Positions 1 through 9,154 of a DNA stretch of 64,000 nt are shown in pieces. Source of the DNA: Leptospira paudalimensis (GTDB taxonomy: Bacteria; Spirochaetota; Leptospiria; Leptospirales; Leptospiraceae). A program made the position numbers and the translations under genes. The stretch lies in the NCBI RefSeq assembly GCF_026151345.1, contig NZ_JAMQPR010000001.1:721231-785230 (forward strand), written 5' to 3'. The notes under the pieces were generated by a model. That model searched no databases. It was not told the DNA's origin and saw only the letters and a program-made list of their open reading frames with translations. How positions within the stretch are numbered: the stretch's first letter is position 1; every line of letters starts with the position of its first letter.

Positions 1-939
1 TTTCACCGACTGATCCAAACAAGTCCAGAATTGACTTTAACTCTCTTAAAGTTATTAACTGCAAGGATACGCAATGCGGAACAAAGGGAAAACCAAGTCC
101 TCATACAGAAAAATAAAGAGTTACGTTTGCAAAATGAAACATTGGAAATGATGGTTAAGGAAAGAACTGCAAAGCTCACCCAATCATTAAAAATCATCCA
201 AGAAGATTTGGAAACTGCCAAAACTATACAGAGAAATATCTTACCACTTGGCTTAAAACACATTGCTCATTTAGATTTTGCCTCCAAGTTTGAGCCGATG
301 GCTGAGGTAGGTGGTGATATATTTGATGTCATTCGATTAGAAAAATCCAAAATTCGATTGTTTTTGGCTGATGCAATTGGGCATGGAGTGCAAGCAGCAC
401 TCATCACTATGGCAATCAAAGCTGAGTATGATCATATCAAACACAGTGTTACCAATCCATCGGATGTGTTGTATGCATTGAACCAGATTTTCATCGATCG
501 TTATGGAAAAAAATCGAATCAATTTACTGCTGTCATTGTTGATTTGAATTTGGAAGAAAATAAACTCGTTTATTCCTCAGCCGGTCATAATGAACCATAT
601 GTTCTCAATCAATCAGAGATATTGGCATTAAGTGAATCTGGATTAATGTTAGGTCTCGAAAAGGATGTAGAATATACAGATAATACGGTCCCATTTCGGC
701 TTGGAGATCGATTGTTTATGATATCTGATGGTTATTTGGAACAAGAAAATGAAGATGGAAATTTTCTAGGGGAATCCAAATTGCTTTCCAGTTTTTTGTC
801 TGCTAGGAGTTTGGGATTAAGTTTAGCTGACACTGTAAATTTGCTAATGGAACAGTTTCATAACTTTAGGGGAAAAATCTCTATGATGGATGATGTTACC
901 ATTTTGGGAATCGGCACCTCGTATGATTTAGGAGTTTAA
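1..939 (+). CDS. PP2C (SpoIIE-type) phosphatase with cNMP-binding remnant, 5' end outside window
   Basis: The frame is open from base 1, so the gene begins upstream of the window; the first possible internal start is a TTG at 31 without support. The first ~20 residues (FHRLIQTSPE, LLKLLTARIR) look like the end of a Crp-type cyclic-nucleotide-binding domain. A coiled coil of about 50 residues follows, then a PP2C/SpoIIE serine phosphatase domain with the metal-binding motifs EVGGDIFD and LADAIGHGVQAAL and a late DDVT motif. Such proteins usually dephosphorylate anti-anti-sigma factors, so a cAMP-controlled partner switch is plausible. The next gene follows two bases after the stop. Phosphatase assignment is secure; the N-terminal domain is inferred from its tail only. 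Confidence 0.88.
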   Translation, partial: FHRLIQTSPELTLTLLKLLTARIRNAEQRENQVLIQKNKELRLQNETLEMMVKERTAKLTQSLKIIQEDLETAKTIQRNILPLGLKHIAHLDFASKFEPMAEVGGDIFDVIRLEKSKIRLFLADAIGHGVQAALITMAIKAEYDHIKHSVTNPSDVLYALNQIFIDRYGKKSNQFTAVIVDLNLEENKLVYSSAGHNEPYVLNQSEILALSESGLMLGLEKDVEYTDNTVPFRLGDRLFMISDGYLEQENEDGNFLGESKLLSSFLSARSLGLSLADTVNLLMEQFHNFRGKISMMDDVTILGIGTSYDLGV

Positions 940-940
940 A

Positions 941-1819
941 TTGGGATTAATCATAGCATACATTTTGTTTTTATTAAATTTACTTTGGATCATTCCTACA
1001 ATGTATCCTCTTTATATTTGGAAACTATTGACGACTGGTTCCGTAAGAAGATTTGGTGATCGTTTGCTCGTGAAAGTAGGAGAGGCTTGGATCGAAAATA
1101 ATTATCGAATCTCTCGTTTTTTATATGGTGTCCAATTTGAAGTAGTGGGTGAAAATTTTAAGAATCTGAATACAAATGGAAGTTATATGATTATTTGTAA
1201 CCACCAATCATGGTCGGATATTTATATCATCCAATCAGTTTTAAACAGAAAAATTCCTCTCATTCGTTTTTTCATCAAAGATTCTTTAAAATATGTACCT
1301 GTTCTCGGACATGCTTGGCTCGCATTAGATTTTCCTTTTGTAAAACGTAGTAGTCGCGAACAACTGAAAAAAAATCCAGAACTTGCCACAAAAGATTTGG
1401 AGAATGTTAAAAAAGTTTGTGAAAAGTTCAATGGAATGCCTTTTTCAATTTTGAACTTTTTGGAAGGCCATAGACGGACACCTGAGCGAATGGCAAAGTT
1501 ATTAAAGAAAAATCCTTACAAACATTTACTTCGTCCACATAGCGGCGGGATTTCTGTGGTTTCCACTTCATTAAGAAATTCGCTTGATGCTTTTATTGAT
1601 CTAACTATTGTTTATCCTACTGAAAACCCAAGTTTTTTGGATTTGATGTCTGGTAAAATTCGAAAGTTAAAAGTTTTTATTGATGTGATTCCAAGAGAAC
1701 AAGTGCCCATCGAAGAAAACGAACAATTTGCTCCAATGTCAAAGAAAATGAAACGTTGGGTGGATGAACGTTGGGCATTAAAGGATGCTTTGATTGAAAA
1801 GGAGATGAGTACTAAATGA
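941..1819 (+). CDS. 1-acyl-sn-glycerol-3-phosphate acyltransferase, YihG/LCLAT1-like
   Basis: 292-residue membrane acyltransferase of the PlsC superfamily. An N-terminal hydrophobic segment (about residues 4-25) precedes the catalytic NHQSWSD motif (HX4D) and the EGHR motif near residue 175. The stretch between them (IRFFIKDSLKYVP, LDFPFVKR) matches the YihG/LCLAT1 branch rather than housekeeping PlsC. It probably transfers an acyl chain to lysophosphatidic acid or a related lysolipid at the inner membrane. The start is TTG at 941, chosen because GGAG lies six bases upstream and the upstream gene ends at 939. Its end overlaps the next gene by four bases, indicating one transcript. Confidence 0.85.
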   Translation: MGLIIAYILFLLNLLWIIPTMYPLYIWKLLTTGSVRRFGDRLLVKVGEAWIENNYRISRFLYGVQFEVVGENFKNLNTNGSYMIICNHQSWSDIYIIQSVLNRKIPLIRFFIKDSLKYVPVLGHAWLALDFPFVKRSSREQLKKNPELATKDLENVKKVCEKFNGMPFSILNFLEGHRRTPERMAKLLKKNPYKHLLRPHSGGISVVSTSLRNSLDAFIDLTIVYPTENPSFLDLMSGKIRKLKVFIDVIPREQVPIEENEQFAPMSKKMKRWVDERWALKDALIEKEMSTK

Positions 1820-2856
1820 AACTATTACAAATCAAAATTTTATTTTTGATAGGATTTATTTCCTGTCGTACTTTTTCTCCTGTTGCATATGAACCTCCCC
1901 TCAAACCAGAACCAGTTGGGATTTATGAGCCAAATACGGAATTACAAAAGGCAATCCTCCTAGCCATCGGAAAAGTAAAAGGTCTTGAGTCACTTGATGT
2001 TGACTCTGATGGAAATATTTATGGTGGAGATAAAGATGGTCGCATCATCAGAATTACTCTCAAAGGGGAAATCAAAACAATTGCTAAAACTTCTGGTAGA
2101 CCACTTGGAATTCAATTTGATAAAGTAGGTAACTTAATCATTGCTGATGCCTATAAAGGATTATTATCTATGGATAAGTCCGGTAAAATTACTACTTTAG
2201 TTTCTGAATACAAAGGAGTACCATTCAAGTTCACAGACGATTTGGATATTGCACAAGATGGAAAAATTTATTTTACAGATGCATCTATTTACGAACAAAA
2301 AGAATATCTATATGATTTATTAGAAGCAAGACCTTATGGTCGTGTTTTTGTTTACGATCCAAAAACAAAGGAAACTCAGTTATTACTCCAAGATTTGTAT
2401 TTTGCAAATGGGATCAGTTTGTCAAAAAATGAAGATTTCCTTTTGGTGAATGAAACATATCGATATCGGATCACTAAACTTTGGTTAAAGGGACCCAAAA
2501 AAGGAACTTCGGAAGTTTTAATTGAGAATTTACCGGGTTTTCCAGACAACATCACTCGAAATGAAAACGGAGAGTTCTGGGTAGCATTGTTTACGGTAAG
2601 AAATGACAGAATGGACAATATGCACCCATCTCCCGTAGTGAAAAAAATGATCTATTTTTTACCAAAGTTTTTATGGCCTAAAGCTCAACCTTATGGTTAC
2701 GCAATGAAGATCGATGGGAATGGTAAAGTTTTAATGACAGTACAAGACCCTACTGGGGAACATTTGAAAGATGTAACTAGTGTCATTGAAAAGAAACGCC
2801 AATTGTACATTGGAAGTTTGTACAATGATCGAGTGGGAATATATGTACTACCTTAG
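1816..2856 (+). CDS. strictosidine synthase/SMP-30-like six-bladed propeller lipoprotein
   Basis: 346 residues, ATG overlapping the previous stop (ATGA). The N-terminus has a short hydrophobic segment ending in FISC, a plausible spirochaetal lipobox. The rest is a beta-propeller of the SMP-30/strictosidine-synthase type: repeated DGNIYGGDKDGRI-like blades, then NGISLSKNEDFLLVNET and GFPDNITRNENGEFWVAL, which are characteristic of the Str_synth branch (APMAP-like). Family members are lactonases or esterases; the substrate here cannot be told. Probably lipid-anchored outside the cytoplasm. It is translationally coupled to the acyltransferase. The stop lies seven bases from the end of the convergent surface-protein gene. 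Confidence 0.8.
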   Translation: MKLLQIKILFLIGFISCRTFSPVAYEPPLKPEPVGIYEPNTELQKAILLAIGKVKGLESLDVDSDGNIYGGDKDGRIIRITLKGEIKTIAKTSGRPLGIQFDKVGNLIIADAYKGLLSMDKSGKITTLVSEYKGVPFKFTDDLDIAQDGKIYFTDASIYEQKEYLYDLLEARPYGRVFVYDPKTKETQLLLQDLYFANGISLSKNEDFLLVNETYRYRITKLWLKGPKKGTSEVLIENLPGFPDNITRNENGEFWVALFTVRNDRMDNMHPSPVVKKMIYFLPKFLWPKAQPYGYAMKIDGNGKVLMTVQDPTGEHLKDVTSVIEKKRQLYIGSLYNDRVGIYVLP

Positions 2857-2862
2857 TGAAAA

Positions 2863-5800
2863 CTAAGGTGTACACGCTAAATTGTATTCGATTGCACCTA
2901 AGGAGACAAATCCGTCTCCACCAGGCCTTGTCCCAACTCCATTATAACTATCAGCGATAATGTTGTTAGTAGACTTCGTGATGAAGCAGGAAGTAGCAGT
3001 TGTTGGGATATAATTCGCCACGACACCAAAATTTAATCCTAAATTTGGGTCCAAGTTCAAATTATTCCCAAAATTAGAACTCAGTCCTAGTGGGGTGATA
3101 CAACCCAAACTTCCAGGTACTCCTCCTGCACACAAATCTGTATAATACAACGGAGCTTTGTAGACAAGGTTTGAACAATTATGAAATACATTGAATCGGA
3201 TTGAAGTTTGTGGACCAATAAGGTCTACGATACATGCATTATTTCCCGCATTATCATTTAACAAAAATATATTGTTTTCGACTAACGTAGATGAGTTAGA
3301 GTTAATTTGTAATACAGCTTCATTCCCAGAAACAGAAGATGTTCCGCTGCTCACAGTGTTATGGTAAATCTTGAGTGGACTAAATACTCCTGAGATATTG
3401 ATCCCTCTTGCATACACATTGCTTGAACCATTTTGGATCCAATTATTCGCAACTAAAAATCCAGAAGGTGATTGAAGGTTGATTCCGGAAACCATTGTTG
3501 ATGCTGTTCCATTGGCATTTCCCATTCGAATATAATTACCAGAAATGGATGAAGTTGCATTAAAGGAAGTCGCATTGATACCGACAAGAATCGCGGAAGA
3601 TACACTTGTTGCACTCCCACCTTGGATTGTATTTCTTTCAATGATTGCTGTGGCACCACCAGAAGAAATTTCGATTCCATAAGTATACGTTGCAAAACTT
3701 GCATTGATTGTGGAACCAAGGAAGATATAGTTATTTCGAATGGTATGACCTGCCGTTAGATACATACCAGCAGACTTAAAGGAAGCTGCAGTACCTGTTG
3801 TGATGCTATTCCCCTGGAGAGCAGAGCCAATCTGAATTCCTGTGGGAGATTGGATTCGAATTCCAATTGATGTATTGGCAGTGCCAGCTACCAATTGATT
3901 CCCAGATAGAACTCCTGTGGACGAATTACTTAATGAAGAAATGTCAAATGCAATGGATAGTGTCGAAGTTCCTGCAGTGGTATTATCCAAAGGTAGGGAT
4001 GTAATTTGGTTGAGGCGGATATTTGTGACATCTAAACCTACACTTCCATTATAAAAAATCCCACGTGAAATGACTTGAGTGCCTGTACCATTTCCACTAT
4101 CAATTGTATTCCCCACAATGAATGGAGTGATTAAGGCAGCAGAAGTCATATAAACACCCGCGGTGTTACAATTGATTGTCGTACAAATTCCACCCTCAAT
4201 TTGATTGCGAACCAAAATTGGTGAACTATTGATCGCATAGATACCACTGGATACACTCGTGCCAGTACCACCATTAATAGTATTATCAATGATTCGGACA
4301 CTGTTTGTCGAATCCAGGAACACTCCTGTCATATAGGGAGCATTGTCTCCCGATAATATCTTAAAACCAGATATGGTCACTGCCCCTGTCACCGAAGAAT
4401 CTGCAGCGATCGAAGCACAAGGATTGATGCTATTTGCTGTAGAACAAAAAGCTGGAACCATATCCATAAGGATCGTTGAATCTTTGTCAGTTGGTTTCCA
4501 TTGTGTAAATCCAGGTTCATAACTTCCAAAAAGGGAAATTCCTGAGACTAATTGGATTCTTGCTCCTACTGCAGCGGGGTCATAGGATCCTTGTGTGACA
4601 AGTACGGCGCAATCATTTGTAGGACAACCTCCAAAACTATCAATTGCAGGTTGGATATTCCTTTTGGGAGTTGCTGTTGTTAATCCGTCGTTTAAATCAT
4701 TTCCGGTAGCATCAGAAACATATCGTAATGTAGATGGAACTAAATACGTTAGGGTTACACTTGTTGAAAGTGGATGGGAGCCAATATTGGAAAGGCAACT
4801 TAGGGCTAATGAACGATTGCCTGTCACCCAACTATCTGTTGGGGCTGGAGACACTATGAGAGTATCATTTGTAAAATTGGTGGTTGCCAATGCAAAATTG
4901 ATGGGAAGTGACAGGTTGGTGTTTAAAGTTCCAGAAGAGCCCGCACAACTTCCCGTATTCACTTCTGCTGAAAAGACCAATCGTAATGATTCAGTTGTCT
5001 GTAAGATACCACCATTCCTCGGAGTATAATCCAATACACTAAAACAATTTGCTTGTATGGAAACAGTGCCTGCAACTGTTCCTGATGTTGAAGATAATAC
5101 ACATTGGTGGTTTGTCGGAACTGATACAATTTGTACGTTGTATGTACTTGTTGGTGGTAAATCCGTTGCAAATCGATTTAAGCCATTGGTTGTAATGGAA
5201 ATTGTCTCACTTCCATTATTACTTAATATTAATGTTCCAGAACCAATTCCAAAGGAAGTAATCTCGATTGGGTAAGCTGTCGAAGTACAACTGATGGCAA
5301 TATTTGTGATATTTGCAGAAGCAATGGTTCCAGAAGCATTTGTCACAACACAATTTTGCACTGGATGGTTAGGTTGTGTTGTGACTGATATATTATAGGT
5401 GCTTCCGCTAACGTAGGTTTGAGTAAATGCAAATGTTCCAGAAGCAACTGCAACAGACAAAGTGGATCCATCAAATGAATTGGTGAGAACTAAACCTGTG
5501 GCTCCATCAAGACCAGAGATGGTTCCACCTATACTGTACCGAAGTGGATCACAATTAACGATGATAGTTGCGATGTTTCCGAAACCAACAACACCTGTTC
5601 CACCATTCACGGTACAAGTTTGGTTTGGTAAGATTGGTTGGTTTGTGATCGAAACATTAAAATTTTCGCCAGTGAGTAATTTAGATGCAAACTGGTAATC
5701 ACCATCCGAATTGACAGTGATGGTTGCTTGTCCTGAATTTAGTGAAAGTTTAAGCCCCGAACCAAGGAGTCCCGAGACTTTGACAGAAATGGTGTAGGGC

Positions 5801-5934
5801 CCAGTGTTTAAAATGCTTTTGAGTTGCAAATAGTCAGATACTGACTGCATGATACTTTTGGAAATAGTGGGGATACAAGCTTGGAAAAGAAAAAATACAA
5901 TGAAAACATGTTTCCTAAAGGATTTGCTGATCAT
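2863..5934 (-). CDS. large surface lipoprotein with three N-terminal repeats, Ig-like domain and right-handed beta-helix
   Basis: 1023 residues. The N-terminus is a signal sequence ending FLFQAC, a likely lipobox. Three related ~85-residue modules follow (about residues 45-300); each carries a glycine-rich 'SGL.G' strand, a QP or VPT turn and ends in a cysteine after an I.V.C pattern (TIIVNC, NIAISC, SIQANC). A bacterial Ig-like domain (YTPRNGG..., about 305-400) comes next, then a DUF1565/parallel beta-helix domain starting RYVSDATGNDLNDG, with many N-I-I/N-Y-I rungs up to the C-terminus. Such proteins are surface adhesins or polysaccharide-binding or -cleaving proteins; no catalytic residues are evident, so function is unknown. 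Low-complexity Ser/Thr/Asn composition is typical of secreted repeats. Confidence 0.82.
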   Translation of the reverse strand: MISKSFRKHVFIVFFLFQACIPTISKSIMQSVSDYLQLKSILNTGPYTISVKVSGLLGSGLKLSLNSGQATITVNSDGDYQFASKLLTGENFNVSITNQPILPNQTCTVNGGTGVVGFGNIATIIVNCDPLRYSIGGTISGLDGATGLVLTNSFDGSTLSVAVASGTFAFTQTYVSGSTYNISVTTQPNHPVQNCVVTNASGTIASANITNIAISCTSTAYPIEITSFGIGSGTLILSNNGSETISITTNGLNRFATDLPPTSTYNVQIVSVPTNHQCVLSSTSGTVAGTVSIQANCFSVLDYTPRNGGILQTTESLRLVFSAEVNTGSCAGSSGTLNTNLSLPINFALATTNFTNDTLIVSPAPTDSWVTGNRSLALSCLSNIGSHPLSTSVTLTYLVPSTLRYVSDATGNDLNDGLTTATPKRNIQPAIDSFGGCPTNDCAVLVTQGSYDPAAVGARIQLVSGISLFGSYEPGFTQWKPTDKDSTILMDMVPAFCSTANSINPCASIAADSSVTGAVTISGFKILSGDNAPYMTGVFLDSTNSVRIIDNTINGGTGTSVSSGIYAINSSPILVRNQIEGGICTTINCNTAGVYMTSAALITPFIVGNTIDSGNGTGTQVISRGIFYNGSVGLDVTNIRLNQITSLPLDNTTAGTSTLSIAFDISSLSNSSTGVLSGNQLVAGTANTSIGIRIQSPTGIQIGSALQGNSITTGTAASFKSAGMYLTAGHTIRNNYIFLGSTINASFATYTYGIEISSGGATAIIERNTIQGGSATSVSSAILVGINATSFNATSSISGNYIRMGNANGTASTMVSGINLQSPSGFLVANNWIQNGSSNVYARGINISGVFSPLKIYHNTVSSGTSSVSGNEAVLQINSNSSTLVENNIFLLNDNAGNNACIVDLIGPQTSIRFNVFHNCSNLVYKAPLYYTDLCAGGVPGSLGCITPLGLSSNFGNNLNLDPNLGLNFGVVANYIPTTATSCFITKSTNNIIADSYNGVGTRPGGDGFVSLGAIEYNLACTP

Positions 5935-5972
5935 AAAAAGAACACTCTATTAATGATAACAATTGAGAGGGT

Positions 5973-5987
5973 AAATGATTGTCATTT
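5973..5987. promoter_or_regulatory. 15-bp palindrome between divergent genes
   Basis: AAATGA and TCATTT flank a TTG centre, giving a perfect inverted repeat between the surface lipoprotein gene (start 5934, minus) and the TRIC gene (start 6024, plus). A similar ATGATAACAAT stretch sits 20 bases upstream. The AT-rich ATGAT/ATCAT-like halves resemble Fur/PerR family boxes, but this is only a resemblance. It could regulate either gene. Confidence 0.35.
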
Positions 5988-6023
5988 TATTTCCGTCTAA
6001 AATGAGAAAATTAGATTATTTTT

Positions 6024-6647
6024 ATGGATTTTAGCTTTTCTTATTACATTGGACTTGCGGGTATCATGGTTTTTGCGATCTCTGGAGCTGTTGCCGCTTT
6101 GGAACACAAAGAACACCATCATGATGTTTTTAGTGTTTTTTTTACTGGTTTTATCACAGCGATCGGGGGTGGGACATTACGAGATATCACACTTGGAAAC
6201 TATCCCGTTTCTTGGGTTAAAGATGAAAACATTTTGTGGGCAATTTTTCTAGGTTTTTTACTCGTCATTTTTTTTCCAAAAAGTTTGACCAAACTCCGAA
6301 GTGAACTCTTTTTATTTGATACCTTAGGAATTGGAATCTATACTGTGCTTGGAACAAGAATTGCTCTCGACCATGGTGTGAATTTTTTTGCTTCAGCATT
6401 ACTAGGAATGATATCTGCAATCTTTGGTGGTGTGATACGAGACACACTCATGAACGAAGTGCCATTTATTTTCCGAAAAGAAATATACGCTACTGCTTGT
6501 TTGGCGGGATCCATCTTGTATCTTGTTTTACATTCATTCCAATTAGATGGTAATCTAAACTTAAGTCTTTCTGCAAGTGTAGTTGTCATCATTCGAATCA
6601 TCGCAGTGAAATATAATTTAGGATTACCTAAGATTAAAATTTTTTGA
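6024..6647 (+). CDS. TRIC-family (UPF0126) trimeric cation channel membrane protein
   Basis: 207 residues with about seven hydrophobic helices and no signal peptide. The glycine-rich pattern AISGAVAALEHKEHHHDVF followed by FITAIGGGTLRD, and its repeat in the second half (LGMISAIFGGVIRDTL), is diagnostic of the TRIC/YicG-YadS family, in which two three-helix repeats carry kinked GGG and GG helices that line a cation pore. Bacterial members conduct K+ and other monovalent cations as trimers. Length is typical. The ATG at 6024 starts directly in front of the first helix. Flanked by unrelated genes, so no pathway can be inferred. Confidence 0.88.
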   Translation: MDFSFSYYIGLAGIMVFAISGAVAALEHKEHHHDVFSVFFTGFITAIGGGTLRDITLGNYPVSWVKDENILWAIFLGFLLVIFFPKSLTKLRSELFLFDTLGIGIYTVLGTRIALDHGVNFFASALLGMISAIFGGVIRDTLMNEVPFIFRKEIYATACLAGSILYLVLHSFQLDGNLNLSLSASVVVIIRIIAVKYNLGLPKIKIF

Positions 6648-6840
6648 ATCCCTGCCCAAAAATGTAGCAATTTTAGTGAAGGAACGAATCTTTTTTTCAG
6701 TACTTACCACAAAAATGCGAACCCCATCTTTTTCCTGTTAAACGCTTGCTTTTCTAAAATCATTGCATTCGATGGAGAGGGAACGTATACAGTTCTGAGA
6801 GGATTAGGGGATTCCCCACATCCCTGTTTCAAGAGGTTTT

Positions 6841-8361
6841 ATGGCTAGTCCAAAAGCTGTTTCATTAGAGTTCAAACGTGAATTGGGCCTTCATACCAAT
6901 ATTGAAGATATCAATCATCCTATTGTTGAAAATACTCCTTTCCATTTTAAATTTTTTCAAATCACTGATGAAGTAGAAAATACATTATACCAAACTCTTG
7001 ATCGATTTTTATTACAATTGGACCTAATTATTGTTAGAGATTCGGTTCTCGCAGCAATGAAAGAAACTGTTACGAATGCAATCAAAGCCAATGCCAAACG
7101 TGTATTTTTTAAAAATAATTCAACAGACATTACCGATGAAAAAGAATACGAATCTATAATTAATGAATTCAAATCTACTTATATTGAAAACAGAGATGAG
7201 ATAGAAGAATCTCTTCAAAAAAATAACTACGGTGTTTTCGTATCCTTTATCCATAATAGAAGTTTAATGCGAATTCGAATTATGAATAATGTCCAGTTGA
7301 CACCTATCGAAGCTGAGAGAATCAAAGAAAGAATATCTAAGGCTAAAACATACAATGATTTAGCGGATGCTTTTATGGATATGTCAAACGATCAGGAAGG
7401 TGCAGGCCTTGGTCTTATCATGACTCTCATGATGTTAAAAAATGATGGTCTTGGTGAATCAGCTTTTAAGTTTGAATCTGGCGAAAACAAGACAGTATTT
7501 ATGATTGATATTCCTGCAAAAGTTTCTAAGGAAAATCAACAGTTAGAGAAAATAGATCATATAGTTTCTCAAATCGACAATCTCCCTACGTTCCCTAAAT
7601 CGATCAAAGATATTCAGGACGCAATCGACAAACCAAATTCCAGTATTGGAACCATTGCTGAAATGATCAAACGTGATATTGCATTATCAGCTAATATCTT
7701 AAAACTCTCTAATTCAGCTGCATTTAGAAGAGGAGGTAGGGTAGAAAGTTTAGATCGTGCCATTCAGTTAATTGGTCTAAAAGAATTACAAACTCTTTTG
7801 TATAGTTTGGCAACCAAACAAATGTTAGAAGATAAGTTCCCTGCGTTTACAGCAATTTGGGAAAAATCAAATGAATCGGCATTTTATTGTAAGTCAATTG
7901 GCCAAAGGATGGAGTTAAACAAATCAGACCTCAGTAACTTAATTGCGGCATCACTCTTACATGACATTGGCGAAATATTGTTGTTATCATTTGACAAACA
8001 CCACATGAACAAAATCAAAACGTTTTCAACTTCGCGTGAAATTGCCTCAACAATTAGTATGGAAGAGTCTGCGATAGGAATCACTCATTCTAAATTAGGA
8101 GCAATGGTAGGTGAAAAATGGGGTTTCCCTATCCTTTATACAAAGGCAATGGAATACCACCATCGACCACTACTGGTAGATGATGTGTATATTGATATTA
8201 TTTATCCTATTTATCTAAGTGATATGATGATTGCCATCAATGCAAAGGAAGCTAAGTCCTCTGAAATTCCTGCGGAGATTCTCAAGGTATGTAAGTTCCA
8301 ATCTAAATCAGAGTTTGATTCGTTTCGTACAAAAATTAAAGAACAATACTCAGCAGACTAA
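6841..8361 (+). CDS. GHKL-type ATPase fused to HDOD domain, putative signalling protein
   Basis: 506 residues; ATG preceded by AAGAGG at four-base spacing. Residues ~1-235 look like a histidine-kinase-type ATPase: N-box-like KETVTNAIKANA near residue 82 and a glycine-rich GAGLGLIMTL near residue 187, but no dimerisation/phospho-acceptor helix and no membrane segment. Residues ~245-450 form an HDOD domain (LPTFPKSIKDIQDAI, DIALSANILKLSNSAAF, LLHDIGEILLL). HDOD proteins act in signalling, often without enzymatic activity, although the HD pair is present here. The combination suggests an anti-sigma-like or kinase-like ATPase controlling, or controlled by, an HDOD module. A 193-base untranslated stretch with no gene precedes it, so it probably has its own promoter. 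Confidence 0.8.
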   Translation: MASPKAVSLEFKRELGLHTNIEDINHPIVENTPFHFKFFQITDEVENTLYQTLDRFLLQLDLIIVRDSVLAAMKETVTNAIKANAKRVFFKNNSTDITDEKEYESIINEFKSTYIENRDEIEESLQKNNYGVFVSFIHNRSLMRIRIMNNVQLTPIEAERIKERISKAKTYNDLADAFMDMSNDQEGAGLGLIMTLMMLKNDGLGESAFKFESGENKTVFMIDIPAKVSKENQQLEKIDHIVSQIDNLPTFPKSIKDIQDAIDKPNSSIGTIAEMIKRDIALSANILKLSNSAAFRRGGRVESLDRAIQLIGLKELQTLLYSLATKQMLEDKFPAFTAIWEKSNESAFYCKSIGQRMELNKSDLSNLIAASLLHDIGEILLLSFDKHHMNKIKTFSTSREIASTISMEESAIGITHSKLGAMVGEKWGFPILYTKAMEYHHRPLLVDDVYIDIIYPIYLSDMMIAINAKEAKSSEIPAEILKVCKFQSKSEFDSFRTKIKEQYSAD

Positions 8362-8399
8362 AAAGTTTCATTCTATACAGAATCTATCATTTGCCATTC

Positions 8400-9089
8400 T
8401 TATGGTAGAGAATTGAACCTCAAAGTTTTTTGATAAGCTTGGTATCGTTTTTCAAATTCATTATATCTCGTAATGGATACAGCTAAAACATACGATTGAT
8501 TGGGATTGTTTTGAATAAAATCTTGGTGATATCCTTCAGCTCGATAAAAATGTTTTAACTTTTGAAATTCTGTTACAAAATTTCCTTTCCAAATGTTCTT
8601 TGATTGGATTTCTTTTTGGATTTCCTTTGCTGTTTTAAATTCTTCATCATTGGAATAAAAGAGTATGGAACGGTAGGAAGACCCAACATCTGGTCCTTGC
8701 CTGTCTTTTGTTGTTGGGTCATGTGAGAGAAAAAATACTCTACATAATTCCGCATAACTCACTTTAGATGGATCGTATATGATGAATACTGATTCCGCAT
8801 GACCAGTTGTTTCTGTATTTACTGATTCGTAAGTTGGGTTATCTGTGTGTCCACCTGCATAACCAGAAGTCACATTGACTACACCAGGAATGGATTCAAA
8901 AATATGTTCGGAACACCAAAAACAACCTTCGGCAAATACTGCAATTTTTTGACCTGGTTTTGTGGTCAGTGGCACTGACTCCACCTTCGAAGTTTCCGTA
9001 ACAGGACCGCAAAACAAATAAAAAACAGCCATTGCCAAAATTGGAAAGTAAGGAAGAGGGTACATAGATCGCTTGGGAAGGAAGGTCAT
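8400..9089 (-). CDS. msrA: peptide-methionine (S)-S-oxide reductase, predicted lipoprotein
   Basis: 229 residues. The MsrA catalytic core is unmistakable: EGCFWCSE with the nucleophilic cysteine near residue 56, then SGYAGG, NPTYE, GHAE, and FFLSHDPTT. It reduces methionine-S-sulfoxide in oxidised proteins. The N-terminal ~30 residues are a signal sequence ending in FYLFCG, so the enzyme is predicted to be lipid-anchored outside the cytoplasm, unlike the cytosolic forms of most bacteria. A second cysteine in the CFWC motif is present; no MsrB domain is fused. The start at 9089 has no good ribosome-binding site, and an ATG at 9065 is possible; both keep the lipobox. Convergent with the HDOD gene. 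Confidence 0.9.
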   Translation of the reverse strand: MTFLPKRSMYPLPYFPILAMAVFYLFCGPVTETSKVESVPLTTKPGQKIAVFAEGCFWCSEHIFESIPGVVNVTSGYAGGHTDNPTYESVNTETTGHAESVFIIYDPSKVSYAELCRVFFLSHDPTTKDRQGPDVGSSYRSILFYSNDEEFKTAKEIQKEIQSKNIWKGNFVTEFQKLKHFYRAEGYHQDFIQNNPNQSYVLAVSITRYNEFEKRYQAYQKTLRFNSLP

Positions 9090-9154
9090 ATTGGTTAGAT
9101 AGTTCCCATCGCATTTTAGTCGTAAAATCTTTTCAAAAGGAAGCTGAATGAGTC

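Noticed and set aside
4595..5029. 144-codon plus-strand frame inside the beta-helix lipoprotein gene
   Set aside because: Shadow of the low-complexity coding strand; no start signal or domain.
6773..6835. GGGGATTCCCC palindrome upstream of the HDOD gene as an operator or terminator
   Set aside because: The stem is too short with almost no loop, and there is no T-run or second site to support a function.
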